Shown: positions 1 through 7,337 of the stretch, piece by piece | How the letters are laid out: every line of letters starts with the position of its first letter | How positions within the stretch are numbered: position 1 is the first letter of the stretch | Origin: Kribbella steppae | GTDB lineage: Bacteria; Actinomycetota; Actinomycetes; Propionibacteriales; Kribbellaceae | Reading direction: 5' to 3' | DNA: 64,000 nucleotides | Assembly: GCF_004342025.1 (NCBI RefSeq) | Contig: NZ_SLWN01000007.1 | Coordinates: 62,001-126,000, forward strand | The notes under the pieces: generated by a model | Seen by the model: the letters and a program-made list of their open reading frames with translations, nothing else | The model's database searches: none | Told to the model about the DNA's origin: nothing | Position numbers and translations under genes: made by a program

Positions 1-397
1 CCACCGGTGCCGGGTGCTGATCGTCCTTGTGGATGTACCGGCCGGCCGCGTTGGCCTGCCAGATCTCGACCAGTTGACGCCGTACCGGACGGCCGTCGCC
101 GTCGACGATCCGGCCGCGCAGCAGGATGCGCTCGCCGATCGGTTCGCCACCGCGCTGGATCGTCAGATCGGACTCCAGCGCACCTACATCCGAGTGACCG
201 AACACCGGCGCGACCAGCTCCGCCCCCTCGGGATCGGCACGCCGCAACTCCTTGGTCGGATGCCGCAACAAGGTGCTCCGGTACGGCGCGAAGCCGAGCC
301 GCGGCTGGTCGTCGCCGGCCCGTCGGTCGGCGTGGAACTTCTCGATCTCTTCGCTGATGGCGTGCTGGCTGGGCAGGTCGTCGGGTTCGGCTGTCAC
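1..397 (-). CDS. pcaH: protocatechuate 3,4-dioxygenase beta subunit, 5' part
   Basis: This is the first 132 codons of a gene that runs off the window edge. The product would be the beta subunit of the intradiol dioxygenase that opens protocatechuate to beta-carboxy-cis,cis-muconate, using a non-haem Fe(III) in the beta-ketoadipate pathway. The reverse strand shows the family hallmark stretch: GERI, then GRIVDGDGRPV, then LVEIWQANAAGRYIHKDD. The N-terminal arm has SEEIEKF and APYRSTLLRHP, as in PcaH proteins. The GTG at 397 is the only usable start, because an in-frame TAG lies four codons upstream. The iron ligands fall beyond the visible part. A pcaG gene would be expected next, outside the window. 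Family assignment is strong; subunit identity rests on the long N-terminal arm. Confidence 0.88.
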   Translation of the reverse strand, partial: MTAEPDDLPSQHAISEEIEKFHADRRAGDDQPRLGFAPYRSTLLRHPTKELRRADPEGAELVAPVFGHSDVGALESDLTIQRGGEPIGERILLRGRIVDGDGRPVRRQLVEIWQANAAGRYIHKDDQHPAPV

Positions 398-483
398 CTG
401 TTCAGGCTAAGAGCCACACCACCCGTCGCAGATCGTCAACTTCCACTGGCCGGAAGGTCCGCACTCTAAATGGGGTCCGGCAC

Positions 484-510
484 CCATCTATGCGGCCGCC
501 GAGTCCGAAT
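484..510 (+). promoter_or_regulatory. SigK-type promoter of the molybdopterin oxidoreductase gene
   Basis: CCATCT at 484-489 and CCGAAT at 505-510 are separated by exactly 15 bases. From memory, the mycobacterial SigK consensus is CCATCC then CCGAAT. The -10 element ends seven bases before the ATG at 518, so the transcript would be nearly leaderless. That supports 518 over the upstream in-frame ATG at 470, which lies before the promoter. A matching promoter stands at 2069-2095. Confidence 0.7.
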
Positions 511-517
511 CCCTTTC

Positions 518-2059
518 ATGCGCATCAGTTCGAGACTTGCAGCAGCCGCCGGCGGCGTTGTCGCGGCGGGTACGGCGCTGGCCGTCGGCTATCTGGTCGC
601 GGCAGTGACCGGTGGCCCGTGGCCGGTCGACGCGGTCGGCGTGCAGGTCATCGACTGGGCGCCGGGGCCGGTGAAGGATTTCGCCGTCCGCGAGTTGGGT
701 ACGGCGGATCGCCCACTCCTCCGGGTGGGCATCTGCGCGGTGCTGGCGATCGTGGCTGCGGTCGCCGGTGTGATCGGGGTGACGCGACCGAGAACCGGCC
801 GCCGGCAGTTGGTCGCTGTCGGCATCGCGGCGGCGCTCGGGCTGGTCGGGCTGGTGTTCGCCATCGTCAGCCGTTCGGCGGCTACGGGGGTCGCCGAACG
901 GCTGCTACCGGCCATCGTCACCCTGATCACAGCCGTTGCAGCAATGGCCCTGGTCGTCCGCTCACCCGGCGGCCCGAAGGCCACGCAGCCGGATGGGTTC
1001 GACCGGCGCCGCTTCATGCTCACCGTGTCAGCCTTGGCTGTCGTCGGGACCGGCGCCTTCGCGACCACCCGGGTGGCGTCCTTCGGACCCGGTGAAGCGG
1101 TGCGTGCCAAGATCCGCATCCCGCGACCGACCGAGGCCGCGCGACCACTCCCGTCCGGCGTGCAGGTCGACGTACCGGGAGTGAGCCGGTTCGTCACGCC
1201 GAATCCCAAGTTCTACCGGGTCGACACGTTGCTGGAAGTGCCACGGATCGACCCGGCCGACTGGGAGTTGCGCATTCGCGGCATGGTCAACAAGGAGCTT
1301 CGGCTGTCGCTCCCGGATCTGCTGGACCGGCGGCTCATCGAGCGAGACATCACCCTGACCTGCGTGTCGAACGAGGTCGGCGGTCCGTACGTCGGCAATG
1401 CCCGCTGGATCGGCGTACCGATCGCCGATGTCCTCGCCGAAGCCGGCGTACGCGCCGGAGCGGACGCGGTGAAGTCCACCAGCATCGACGGGCTCACCAT
1501 CGGCACTCCGCTGAGCGCACTCACCGACGGCCGCGACGCGATCTTCGCGGTGGCGATGAACGGCGAACCGCTGCCGTTCGAGCACGGTTTCCCGGTGCGG
1601 ATGGTCGTCCCGGGTCTCTACGGCTACGTGTCGGCGACGAAGTGGATCGTCGACTTCGAGGTGACCCGGTTCCAGGACTTCAGCGCGTACTGGACCGATC
1701 GCGGCTGGGCGGTCGAGGCACCGATCAAGACAGCGTCGCGGATCGACGTACCCAAAGGGTTCGCGACCATCAAGGCCGGCCCGGCGATCGCGGCCGGCGT
1801 CGCCTGGGCCCAGCACCGCGGCATCGCCAAGGTCGAGGTCCAGGTCGACGACGGTCCCTGGCGACCCGCCGTCCTGGCCACCGAAGACACCATCGACACC
1901 TGGCGGCAATGGAGATTCCGATGGACAGCCACCCCTGGCACCCACAAACTCACCGTCCGGGCCACCGATGCCGACGGCTTTGTTCAGACCTCCCGGTCGA
2001 CCCCGCCCCGCCCCGATGGCTCCAGTGGCCTGCACAACACCGTCGTCATGGTCGATTGA
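518..2059 (+). CDS. membrane-anchored molybdopterin-dependent oxidoreductase (sulfite oxidase fold)
   Basis: This 513-residue protein has an N-terminal membrane part with about four hydrophobic helices (roughly residues 5-30, 66-86, 98-120, 128-147). A DRRRFMLTVSALAVVGTGAF stretch follows, resembling a Tat-type signal or anchor. After it comes an oxidoreductase molybdopterin-binding domain of the sulfite oxidase/YedY type. The putative molybdenum ligand is the cysteine in ITLTCVSNEVGG, about residue 282. A C-terminal Mo-co dimerisation domain contains VEVQVDDGPWRPA. It probably acts outside the membrane on a sulfur or N-oxide substrate; the true substrate is unknown. The start at 518 was chosen over 470 because a SigK-like promoter lies between the two. 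It leads a block with a fasciclin lipoprotein, sigK and rskA, an arrangement that recurs in actinobacteria. Confidence 0.82.
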   Translation: MRISSRLAAAAGGVVAAGTALAVGYLVAAVTGGPWPVDAVGVQVIDWAPGPVKDFAVRELGTADRPLLRVGICAVLAIVAAVAGVIGVTRPRTGRRQLVAVGIAAALGLVGLVFAIVSRSAATGVAERLLPAIVTLITAVAAMALVVRSPGGPKATQPDGFDRRRFMLTVSALAVVGTGAFATTRVASFGPGEAVRAKIRIPRPTEAARPLPSGVQVDVPGVSRFVTPNPKFYRVDTLLEVPRIDPADWELRIRGMVNKELRLSLPDLLDRRLIERDITLTCVSNEVGGPYVGNARWIGVPIADVLAEAGVRAGADAVKSTSIDGLTIGTPLSALTDGRDAIFAVAMNGEPLPFEHGFPVRMVVPGLYGYVSATKWIVDFEVTRFQDFSAYWTDRGWAVEAPIKTASRIDVPKGFATIKAGPAIAAGVAWAQHRGIAKVEVQVDDGPWRPAVLATEDTIDTWRQWRFRWTATPGTHKLTVRATDADGFVQTSRSTPPRPDGSSGLHNTVVMVD

Positions 2060-2068
2060 AAAGTCCAC

Positions 2069-2095
2069 CCATCCGGTGGCGGTGCGGTTCCGAAG
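2069..2095 (+). promoter_or_regulatory. SigK-type promoter of the fasciclin lipoprotein gene
   Basis: CCATCC at 2069-2074 and CCGAAG at 2090-2095 are separated by 15 bases, the same spacing as the promoter at 484-510. The element lies 36 bases before the ATG at 2132 and would also drive sigK and rskA. Together the two sites suggest an autoregulated SigK circuit. The consensus comparison is from memory of the M. tuberculosis mpt70/mpt83 promoters. Confidence 0.68.
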
Positions 2096-2131
2096 TACTC
2101 CTGTCACACCCCTTGAGAAAGAGAAACCGTC

Positions 2132-2767
2132 ATGCGTAAGCACATCGGTATCGCCCTGTCCGCCCTGGGCCTCGTCTTCGCAGCGACCGCCTGCGGCAGC
2201 GACGACGACTCCGGCGCAGCCGGTACGGCCGCCGCCCAGACCCCGAGCACGGCGCCGTCGATGGCCGGCGCCTCCGGGCTCGTCGGTCCCGGCTGCGCCG
2301 ACTACGCGAAGGCCAACCCCAGCGGCGCCGGCTCCATCGACGGCATGGCCGCCGCGCCGCTGGCCACCGCCGCCTCCGGCAACCCACTGCTGACGACCCT
2401 CGTCTCGGCGGTATCAGGCAAGCTGAACCCGAAGGTCGACCTGGTGTCCACGCTGAACGGCGGTGAGTTCACCGTCTTCGCCCCGGTCGACACGGCGTTC
2501 GCGAAGATCCCGGCGGCCACCATCAACACCTTGAAGACCGACGACGCCCTGCTGAGCAAGATCCTCACCTACCACGTGGTTCCCGGACAGCTCGACCCAG
2601 CGGCCGTTGTGGGCAAGCATGTGACTGTGGAGAAGCAGGAGGTCACCATCACCGGTTCGGGCGACAGCCTCAAGGTGAACGACGCGACAGTCATCTGCGG
2701 CGGCGTCAAGACAGCCAACGCCACCGTCTACCTGATCGACTCCGTCCTGATGCCGCCGGCTGCCTGA
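2132..2767 (+). CDS. secreted fasciclin-domain lipoprotein (MPT70/MPT83-like)
   Basis: This 211-residue protein starts with a lipoprotein signal: Met-Arg-Lys, a hydrophobic run, then ATAC with the lipidated cysteine at about residue 21. A low-complexity Ser/Asp/Ala linker follows. A single FAS1 domain spans about residues 80-210, with the typical FTVFAPVDTAFAKIP segment, the LTYHVVPGQ box, and a closing VYLIDSVLMPPA. FAS1 domains mediate adhesion; the mycobacterial relatives MPT70 and MPT83 are the best-known SigK targets. A SigK-like promoter lies directly upstream and sigK starts two bases after the stop. This is probably the effector or surface product of the stress circuit. Its binding partner is unknown. 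Confidence 0.9.
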   Translation: MRKHIGIALSALGLVFAATACGSDDDSGAAGTAAAQTPSTAPSMAGASGLVGPGCADYAKANPSGAGSIDGMAAAPLATAASGNPLLTTLVSAVSGKLNPKVDLVSTLNGGEFTVFAPVDTAFAKIPAATINTLKTDDALLSKILTYHVVPGQLDPAAVVGKHVTVEKQEVTITGSGDSLKVNDATVICGGVKTANATVYLIDSVLMPPAA

Positions 2768-2769
2768 TC

Positions 2770-3381
2770 ATGCCCGCACCCACCCCACTGCCTTGGCCCG
2801 GCGGGTCCAGTACCCAGCCGGGCGAGGTCAGTGACGGCGATCTCCTGGTCCGGACCGCCCGCGGTGACACGGCAGCGTTCAGCACGCTGTACGACCGTGT
2901 CACGCCGTGGGTGTTCGGCCTGGTACGACGGATCTTGCGCAACCCGGCGCAGTCGGAAGAGGTGACCCAGGAGGTCATGCTCGACGTCTGGCGGACCGCG
3001 ACCCGGTACGACGCCGCCCGCGGTTCGGCGCACTCGTGGATCCTTACGATCGCCCACCGCCGGGCCGTCGACCGGGTCCGCTCCGAACAGGCCGCCGCGG
3101 ATCGCACCGACCTCGTCGGCGCCCGATCCACCGAGATCGACTTCGACCAGGTCTCCGACACCGTCACCACCCGGCTCGAGGTCGAGCAGGTACGCCGGTG
3201 CCTCGACACGCTGACCGATTTACAACGGGAGTCGATCGCGCTGGCCTACTACGAGGGGTACACCTACCCAGAGGTCGCCCAGCGACTCGATGCGAAACTG
3301 CCGACCGTCAAGGCGAGAATGCGCGACGGCCTGATCCGGCTCCGCGATTGCCTCGGAACCACCAAGGGGGCAACGGCATGA
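2770..3381 (+). CDS. sigK: ECF RNA polymerase sigma factor SigK
   Basis: This 203-residue group 4 sigma factor has region 2 at about residues 29-95 (FSTLYDRVTPWVFGLVRRIL, then QEVMLDVWRTATRYD). Region 4 is at about 138-195, with the helix-turn-helix YTYPEVAQRLDAKLPTVKAR. Assignment to SigK rests on context: fasciclin lipoprotein upstream, an RskA-type anti-sigma factor overlapping its stop by ATGA, and two promoters resembling the SigK consensus. It should direct RNA polymerase to this cluster after RskA is cleaved or inactivated. It has a somewhat long N-terminal tail of about 25 residues, but the ATG two bases after the lipoprotein stop suits a coupled start. Confidence 0.88.
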   Translation: MPAPTPLPWPGGSSTQPGEVSDGDLLVRTARGDTAAFSTLYDRVTPWVFGLVRRILRNPAQSEEVTQEVMLDVWRTATRYDAARGSAHSWILTIAHRRAVDRVRSEQAAADRTDLVGARSTEIDFDQVSDTVTTRLEVEQVRRCLDTLTDLQRESIALAYYEGYTYPEVAQRLDAKLPTVKARMRDGLIRLRDCLGTTKGATA

Positions 3382-4097
3382 CCGAACCCGACGTGCACAC
3401 CCTCACCGGCCCCTACGTCCTCGACGCGCTGCCGGAGGACGAACGCGCACGCTTCGAGCAGCACCTCACCGAGTGCGGTTTCTGCACCAACGAGGTCGCC
3501 GAGCTCCGCGGTGCAGCGGTCAAACTCGCCACCCAGGTGGCGACCCCACCACCGCCGGCCCTCAAGGCGGACGTGATGTCCGCGATCGAGCAGATCCGCC
3601 AGCTGCCTCCGCTCGTCCCCGGCGCCACGGACGAGGTGGCCCGCCGCCGCTTCAGCCGTCGTTCCGTCCTCACGCTCGCCGCCGCGGCTCTCGGGGTCGC
3701 GGCCAGTGGCGGCATCGCGATCGACCAGTACCGCGACAAGCAGGAAGTCATCCAGGCCAACGAGCGCATGGCCGCCGTACTCGCGGAACCCGATGCCCGC
3801 ACTGTCCACGGCGCGGTGAAGGGCGGTGGTCAGGCCACGGTCGTGACGTCGGCCGAAGCCGACGCCGCAGTCGTCGTACTCCGCGACCTGCCGAGACTCC
3901 CGGCCAACCGCACCTGGCAGCTCTGGATGATCGACCCGAACCGCACTGCTCACTCCGTCGGCCTGGCGTCCGGCGACCTCACCACGGTCGTCGAGGGCTC
4001 CGTGACCGGCTCGGTCGCCTTCGGTCTCACCGTCGAACCCACCGGCGGATCGCCCGAGCCAACCCTCCCGGCTGCCGCGTTGCTCCCGACGGCCTGA
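3378..4097 (+). CDS. rskA: anti-sigma-K factor RskA
   Basis: This 239-residue membrane protein has an N-terminal cytoplasmic zinc-binding anti-sigma domain with the HLTECGFC motif (H-x3-C-x2-C, about residues 31-38). One transmembrane helix lies at about residues 97-115 (SVLTLAAAALGVAASGGIAI). The extracytoplasmic RskA C-terminal domain contains ARTVHG, LPANRTWQLWMID and VAFGLTVEP. It should hold SigK inactive at the membrane until regulated proteolysis. The start ATG overlaps the sigK stop as ATGA, which couples translation and keeps sigma and anti-sigma levels balanced. It closes the operon, and the next gene is on the other strand. Confidence 0.9.
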   Translation: MTEPDVHTLTGPYVLDALPEDERARFEQHLTECGFCTNEVAELRGAAVKLATQVATPPPPALKADVMSAIEQIRQLPPLVPGATDEVARRRFSRRSVLTLAAAALGVAASGGIAIDQYRDKQEVIQANERMAAVLAEPDARTVHGAVKGGGQATVVTSAEADAAVVVLRDLPRLPANRTWQLWMIDPNRTAHSVGLASGDLTTVVEGSVTGSVAFGLTVEPTGGSPEPTLPAAALLPTA

Positions 4098-4098
4098 G

Positions 4099-4314
4099 TC
4101 AGCGAAGCTCGAAGCCGAGGCGGTGAAGGGCGTCGCGAAGGTGTTCGCGGCCCTTCAAGCCGCCGACGGTTCCGAAGCGGGTGGCAACTCGCTGAAACCA
4201 GCTCTCGGGCAGGCCGGCCTGGGAGTAGAAGGTGTTGAGGACCTCGTCGTACCCCTTCAGGTGGGCGGCTTGTAGCTCGTAGGTCTCGTGATGCAGCACC
4301 ACCTGCTGCGGCAA
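4099..4314 (-). CDS. small protein of unknown family, possibly frameshifted at its 5' end
   Basis: This reverse-strand ORF codes for 71 residues from a TTG start, ending one base after the rskA stop. It looks like real protein, with a balanced composition and segments such as VVLHHETYELQAAHLKGYDE and GLPESWFQRVATRFGTVGG, but I do not recognise the family. The frame stays open upstream to the stop of the aldo/keto reductase remnant. An ATG overlapping that stop (4396, ATGA) opens a seven-codon peptide in another frame. A one-base shift near 4375-4390 would join the two into a 98-residue protein coupled to the reductase gene, so the 5' end may be damaged. Function unknown. Confidence 0.4.
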   Translation of the reverse strand: MPQQVVLHHETYELQAAHLKGYDEVLNTFYSQAGLPESWFQRVATRFGTVGGLKGREHLRDALHRLGFELR

Positions 4315-4392
4315 GCGCGGTTTGACGGCTGTCTCGTCGAAGCGATCCGGGTGGCCGACGACGAACTGCTGATCACACTTCCGGGGACAAAG

Positions 4393-5197
4393 TCATCGCG
4401 ATGCTCCTGTGGGCTGGCGTTGGCCGGTGCCGTGGATGCCGTGCTGGTCGATGCGGGACAACTCTTCCTCGGTCAGCGGCGGGAAATCGAGAGCGGCGAC
4501 GTTGTGGTCGAGTTGTGCGGTCGAGCTCGCGCCGATCAACGCGGTGGTGATCTCGGGTTGCCGCAGTACCCACTGCAGAGCCAGCTGGGCGAGCGATTGC
4601 CCACGCTGCTTGGCGATCTCGTTGAGTGCGGCGGCCCGCTCGCGGTAATGCTCATCGAGCTGGTCGGGTTTCAGAAAGGCGCTCGCCGCAGCTCGGGCAC
4701 CCGCCGGGATGGTGCCGTCGAGGTACTTGTCGGTCAGCAGTCCCTGCGCCAACGGGCTGTAGGCAACGAGTCCGAACCCGTCCTCGGCCGCCAGCTTCAG
4801 CAGTCCGCTGGTCTCCGGCGTACGGTCGAAGATGGAGTAGCGCGGCTGGTGCACGAGCAGCGGTACGCCGGCCTGCCGCAGCAACTCGGCCACCTCGTGC
4901 GCGCGCTCAGCCGGGTAGTTGGACACACCGACGTACAGCCCGCAGCACCTGCCCGAACACCTTCTCCGCGCCCCGATGCGGCGGTCCGTACCGGTTCGCG
5001 TTGTCGAAGTGGGTGATGCCCAGGTCGAACGCGTGCAGCACGATCTCGCGCTGCGTCCCGAACGGGTAGTCGGTGCCGAACTTCTGCCACAACCCCAGCG
5101 ACAGCGCCGGCAGGTCGAGCCCCGAGTCACCGGCCCGCCGGTACTCGAGCCGCTCGTACCGCTCCTCCGCCGCCCGGTAAGTGCTCTCGTAGGTCAT
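4393..5197 (-). pseudogene. aldo/keto reductase (YghZ-like) with out-of-frame internal deletion
   Basis: The ATG at 5197 opens a typical aldo/keto reductase N-terminus: LEYRRAGDSGLDLPALSLGLWQ, then the THFDNANRYGPP strand carrying the catalytic-site aspartate and tyrosine, then GAEKVFGQVLR. That frame soon stops. The rest of the enzyme resumes in another frame with LYVGVSNYPAERAHEVAELL and continues through HQPRYSIFDR, YSPLAQGLLTDKYL and the C-terminal cofactor region GASSTAQLDHNV to the stop at 4393. Compared with the YghZ family from memory, about 75-80 residues are missing near 4938-4943, including the catalytic lysine strand (STKAGY) and the histidine strand. The product cannot be active. 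It probably once reduced small aldehydes with NADPH. Confidence 0.82.
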
Positions 5198-5273
5198 GCG
5201 ACGACAGTAATGTCTACCGGTCGACTGGAGATTACGTCTCAGAGAGCGGGATCGCCCAACCCAGGACAAGGGC

Positions 5274-5303
5274 TTGACATGTTTGCGCAACTTGCCGCAA
5301 CAT
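5274..5303 (+). promoter_or_regulatory. promoter with embedded operator for the sugar-acid operon
   Basis: A perfect -35 TTGACA at 5274-5279 is followed after 18 bases by CAACAT at 5298-5303. Inside the spacer is the palindrome TTGCGCAA (5283-5290), with a related TTGCCGCAA at 5292-5300. CG-centred palindromes are typical LacI-family operators, so the first gene probably represses its own operon here. The start GTG at 5340 follows at a normal leader length. Confidence 0.5.
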
Positions 5304-5339
5304 TGCCGAAACCTTGGACATCCACCCGGGAGCCGATCC

Positions 5340-6368
5340 GTGAACCCAACCCTGACCGACGTCGCGCAGCGCGCGGGTGTCTCGCTGTCGACCGCGTCAC
5401 GCGCCTTCAGCGACCCGGACCGGATCGGCCGGGACACCCTGCGCCGGATCATCACCGCCGCGGAGGAGATCGGGTACGTCGCCTCGTCCGGCCGCCGGTC
5501 GCGGTCCGCGACGCTGCCGACCCGCTCGGCCACGGTGGCGATGATCGTCCCGGACATCGGCAACCCGGTGTTCGCCAGCTTCGTCAAGGCCGCCCAGGCG
5601 CACGGGTGGAACCGGCGGCAGACCATCGTGCTGACCGACACCGACGGCAGCCCGGACCGCGAGCGCGAGATCCTCGGCGAACTGCAGGAGCGGGTCGACG
5701 GCTTCATCGTCTGCTCGCCCCGACTGCCGGCCCACGACATCGTCGAGCTGTGCGGCGACACGCCACTCGTCCTGGTCAACCGCACCTCGGACGAGACCAA
5801 CAGCGTCGTCCCCGATGCGGCCGACGGCCTGCGGCAGGCCCTCGAATACCTGCGCGTCCTCGGTCACGAGCACGTCGCCTATGCCCAGGGTTCGCCGCTG
5901 TCCTGGTCGAACCAGAACCGGGTCGAAGCCCTCCAGCGACTCGCGGACGAAGCGGACATCGACCTCGAACTTCTCGGCTGGCAGGCCGAAACGATGGCCG
6001 GCGGTCAGGCCGCGGCCGCCAGCGTGGTCGCCTCCGGGGCCACCGCCGTGATCGCCCACAACGACCTGATGGCACTCGGCATCATGTCCGGAGCGGCAGC
6101 GCTCGGCGTGGAAGTCCCCACCGACCTCAGCATCGTCGGCATCGACGACACCCCGTTGGCCGAAGTGAGCCGGCCCACGCTGACGAGCATCCAGACCCCG
6201 ATGTCGCGCGCCGGCGTGATGAGCGTCGACATGCTGCACCAGAACCTGACCGCCGAGGCACCGATAGCCCCACGATCGGTAACGCTGCCCACGCAGCTCG
6301 TGGTCCGCCAGAGCACCGGCCCTGTCTCCGGCTGGACTCCGGCCCGTCGCGGACGGAGCGACGCATGA
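5340..6368 (+). CDS. LacI-family transcriptional regulator of the sugar-acid operon
   Basis: The 342-residue repressor begins with the LacI headpiece TLTDVAQRAGVSLSTASRAFSD, including the hinge region. The periplasmic-binding-like effector domain (about residues 60-335) contains VAMIVPDIGNPVFASFVKAA and VGIDDTPLAEVSRPTLTSI. The start is the GTG at 5340, because GGGAG sits seven bases upstream and the headpiece begins there; the longer in-frame ATG at 5274 lies inside the -35 box. It overlaps the following dehydrogenase by ATGA. The effector is probably a sugar acid or its keto product, as inferred from the enzymes encoded downstream. Self-repression through the TTGCGCAA site is likely. Confidence 0.88.
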   Translation: MNPTLTDVAQRAGVSLSTASRAFSDPDRIGRDTLRRIITAAEEIGYVASSGRRSRSATLPTRSATVAMIVPDIGNPVFASFVKAAQAHGWNRRQTIVLTDTDGSPDREREILGELQERVDGFIVCSPRLPAHDIVELCGDTPLVLVNRTSDETNSVVPDAADGLRQALEYLRVLGHEHVAYAQGSPLSWSNQNRVEALQRLADEADIDLELLGWQAETMAGGQAAAASVVASGATAVIAHNDLMALGIMSGAAALGVEVPTDLSIVGIDDTPLAEVSRPTLTSIQTPMSRAGVMSVDMLHQNLTAEAPIAPRSVTLPTQLVVRQSTGPVSGWTPARRGRSDA

Positions 6369-7327
6369 GAGTCGTCATCACCGACCCGAACCTCCGGCCG
6401 CTCAGCGATGAGCTCGAGTCACTGCTGCCCGTAGGCACCGAGACAGTCTGGGCAACAACATCGGATGCAGTTCTCGAGGCCCTCGTTGACGCCGATGTCC
6501 TCGTCGGTCCGGCGTTCACCCAGGAGATGGCGGAGATCGCGCCGGGCATCCGGCTCGTCCAGGTCGCGGGCGCCGGCACGGACCGTATCGACGCGAAAGC
6601 CCTCGATGGCATCATCCTCGCGAACACCTACAACCACGAGAACTCGATCGCCGAGTACATCGTCTGGGCCCTGATCGCGCTCCGCCGCCAGCTTCCGCAG
6701 GCCGACGCCGCCCTCCGCCAGGGCCGCTGGCTCTCCCCGGTGTACGACGCCGCCCTCCCCCAACCGCATTCGCTGGCAAGTGCATCGATCGGCTTCGTCG
6801 GTCTCGGCCACATCGGCCGCGCAGCCTGGCGCGTCCTGCGTGCCTTCGGCGCTGAAGGCCAAGCGGTGACAGGATCAGGCCGAGCCGACGCCGACGGCCT
6901 CAACTGGGCCGGAGACACCTCCCAACTCTCCCGCCTGCTGAACGAATCCGACGCTGTCGTCGTCTCCGCCCCACTGACCGACGCCACCCGCGGCATCGTC
7001 GGCGCCGCCGAACTCAAGACGCTCGGCCGCGACGGCGTACTGGTCAACGTGGCCCGCGGTCCGCTCGTCCAGGAACAGGCCCTGTACGACGCTCTGCGCG
7101 ACAGGACCATCCGCGGCGCCGCCCTCGACGTCTGGTACTCCTACCCAAGCCCCGACGGCCAGGGCAAGCCCGCCACCGCACCCTTCGGCGAGCTCGACAA
7201 CGTCCTGCTGACTCCGCACGTGTCCGGGATCACCCGGCAGACCTTCCTCGGCCGTGTCCAGGACATCGCGGCCAACATCACTGCTCTTGCCCAGGGCAAC
7301 GAACTGCGCAACGTCGTACAACTCTGA
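6365..7327 (+). CDS. D-isomer-specific 2-hydroxyacid dehydrogenase
   Basis: This 320-residue NAD(P)-dependent enzyme has the split catalytic domain (about residues 1-95 and 280-320) around a Rossmann domain with GFVGLGHIGRAAW (GxGxxG). Substrate and catalytic elements are visible: the arginine in VNVARGPLVQE, and the histidine in TPHVSG preceded by an acidic residue. Members reduce 2-keto acids or 2-keto-sugar acids. In this operon a keto-gulonate or keto-gluconate reductase role (as in GhrB) would connect to the idonate dehydrogenase downstream, but the substrate is inferred. Its ATG overlaps the repressor stop, and the mannonate dehydratase follows after ten bases. Confidence 0.83.
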   Translation: MRVVITDPNLRPLSDELESLLPVGTETVWATTSDAVLEALVDADVLVGPAFTQEMAEIAPGIRLVQVAGAGTDRIDAKALDGIILANTYNHENSIAEYIVWALIALRRQLPQADAALRQGRWLSPVYDAALPQPHSLASASIGFVGLGHIGRAAWRVLRAFGAEGQAVTGSGRADADGLNWAGDTSQLSRLLNESDAVVVSAPLTDATRGIVGAAELKTLGRDGVLVNVARGPLVQEQALYDALRDRTIRGAALDVWYSYPSPDGQGKPATAPFGELDNVLLTPHVSGITRQTFLGRVQDIAANITALAQGNELRNVVQL

Positions 7328-7337
7328 AGGTTCTCTT

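Noticed and set aside
14..469. Plus-strand ORF of 151 codons at the window start
   Set aside because: It is the mirror of the pcaH coding frame on the reverse strand, which carries clear dioxygenase motifs; the plus-strand peptide has none.
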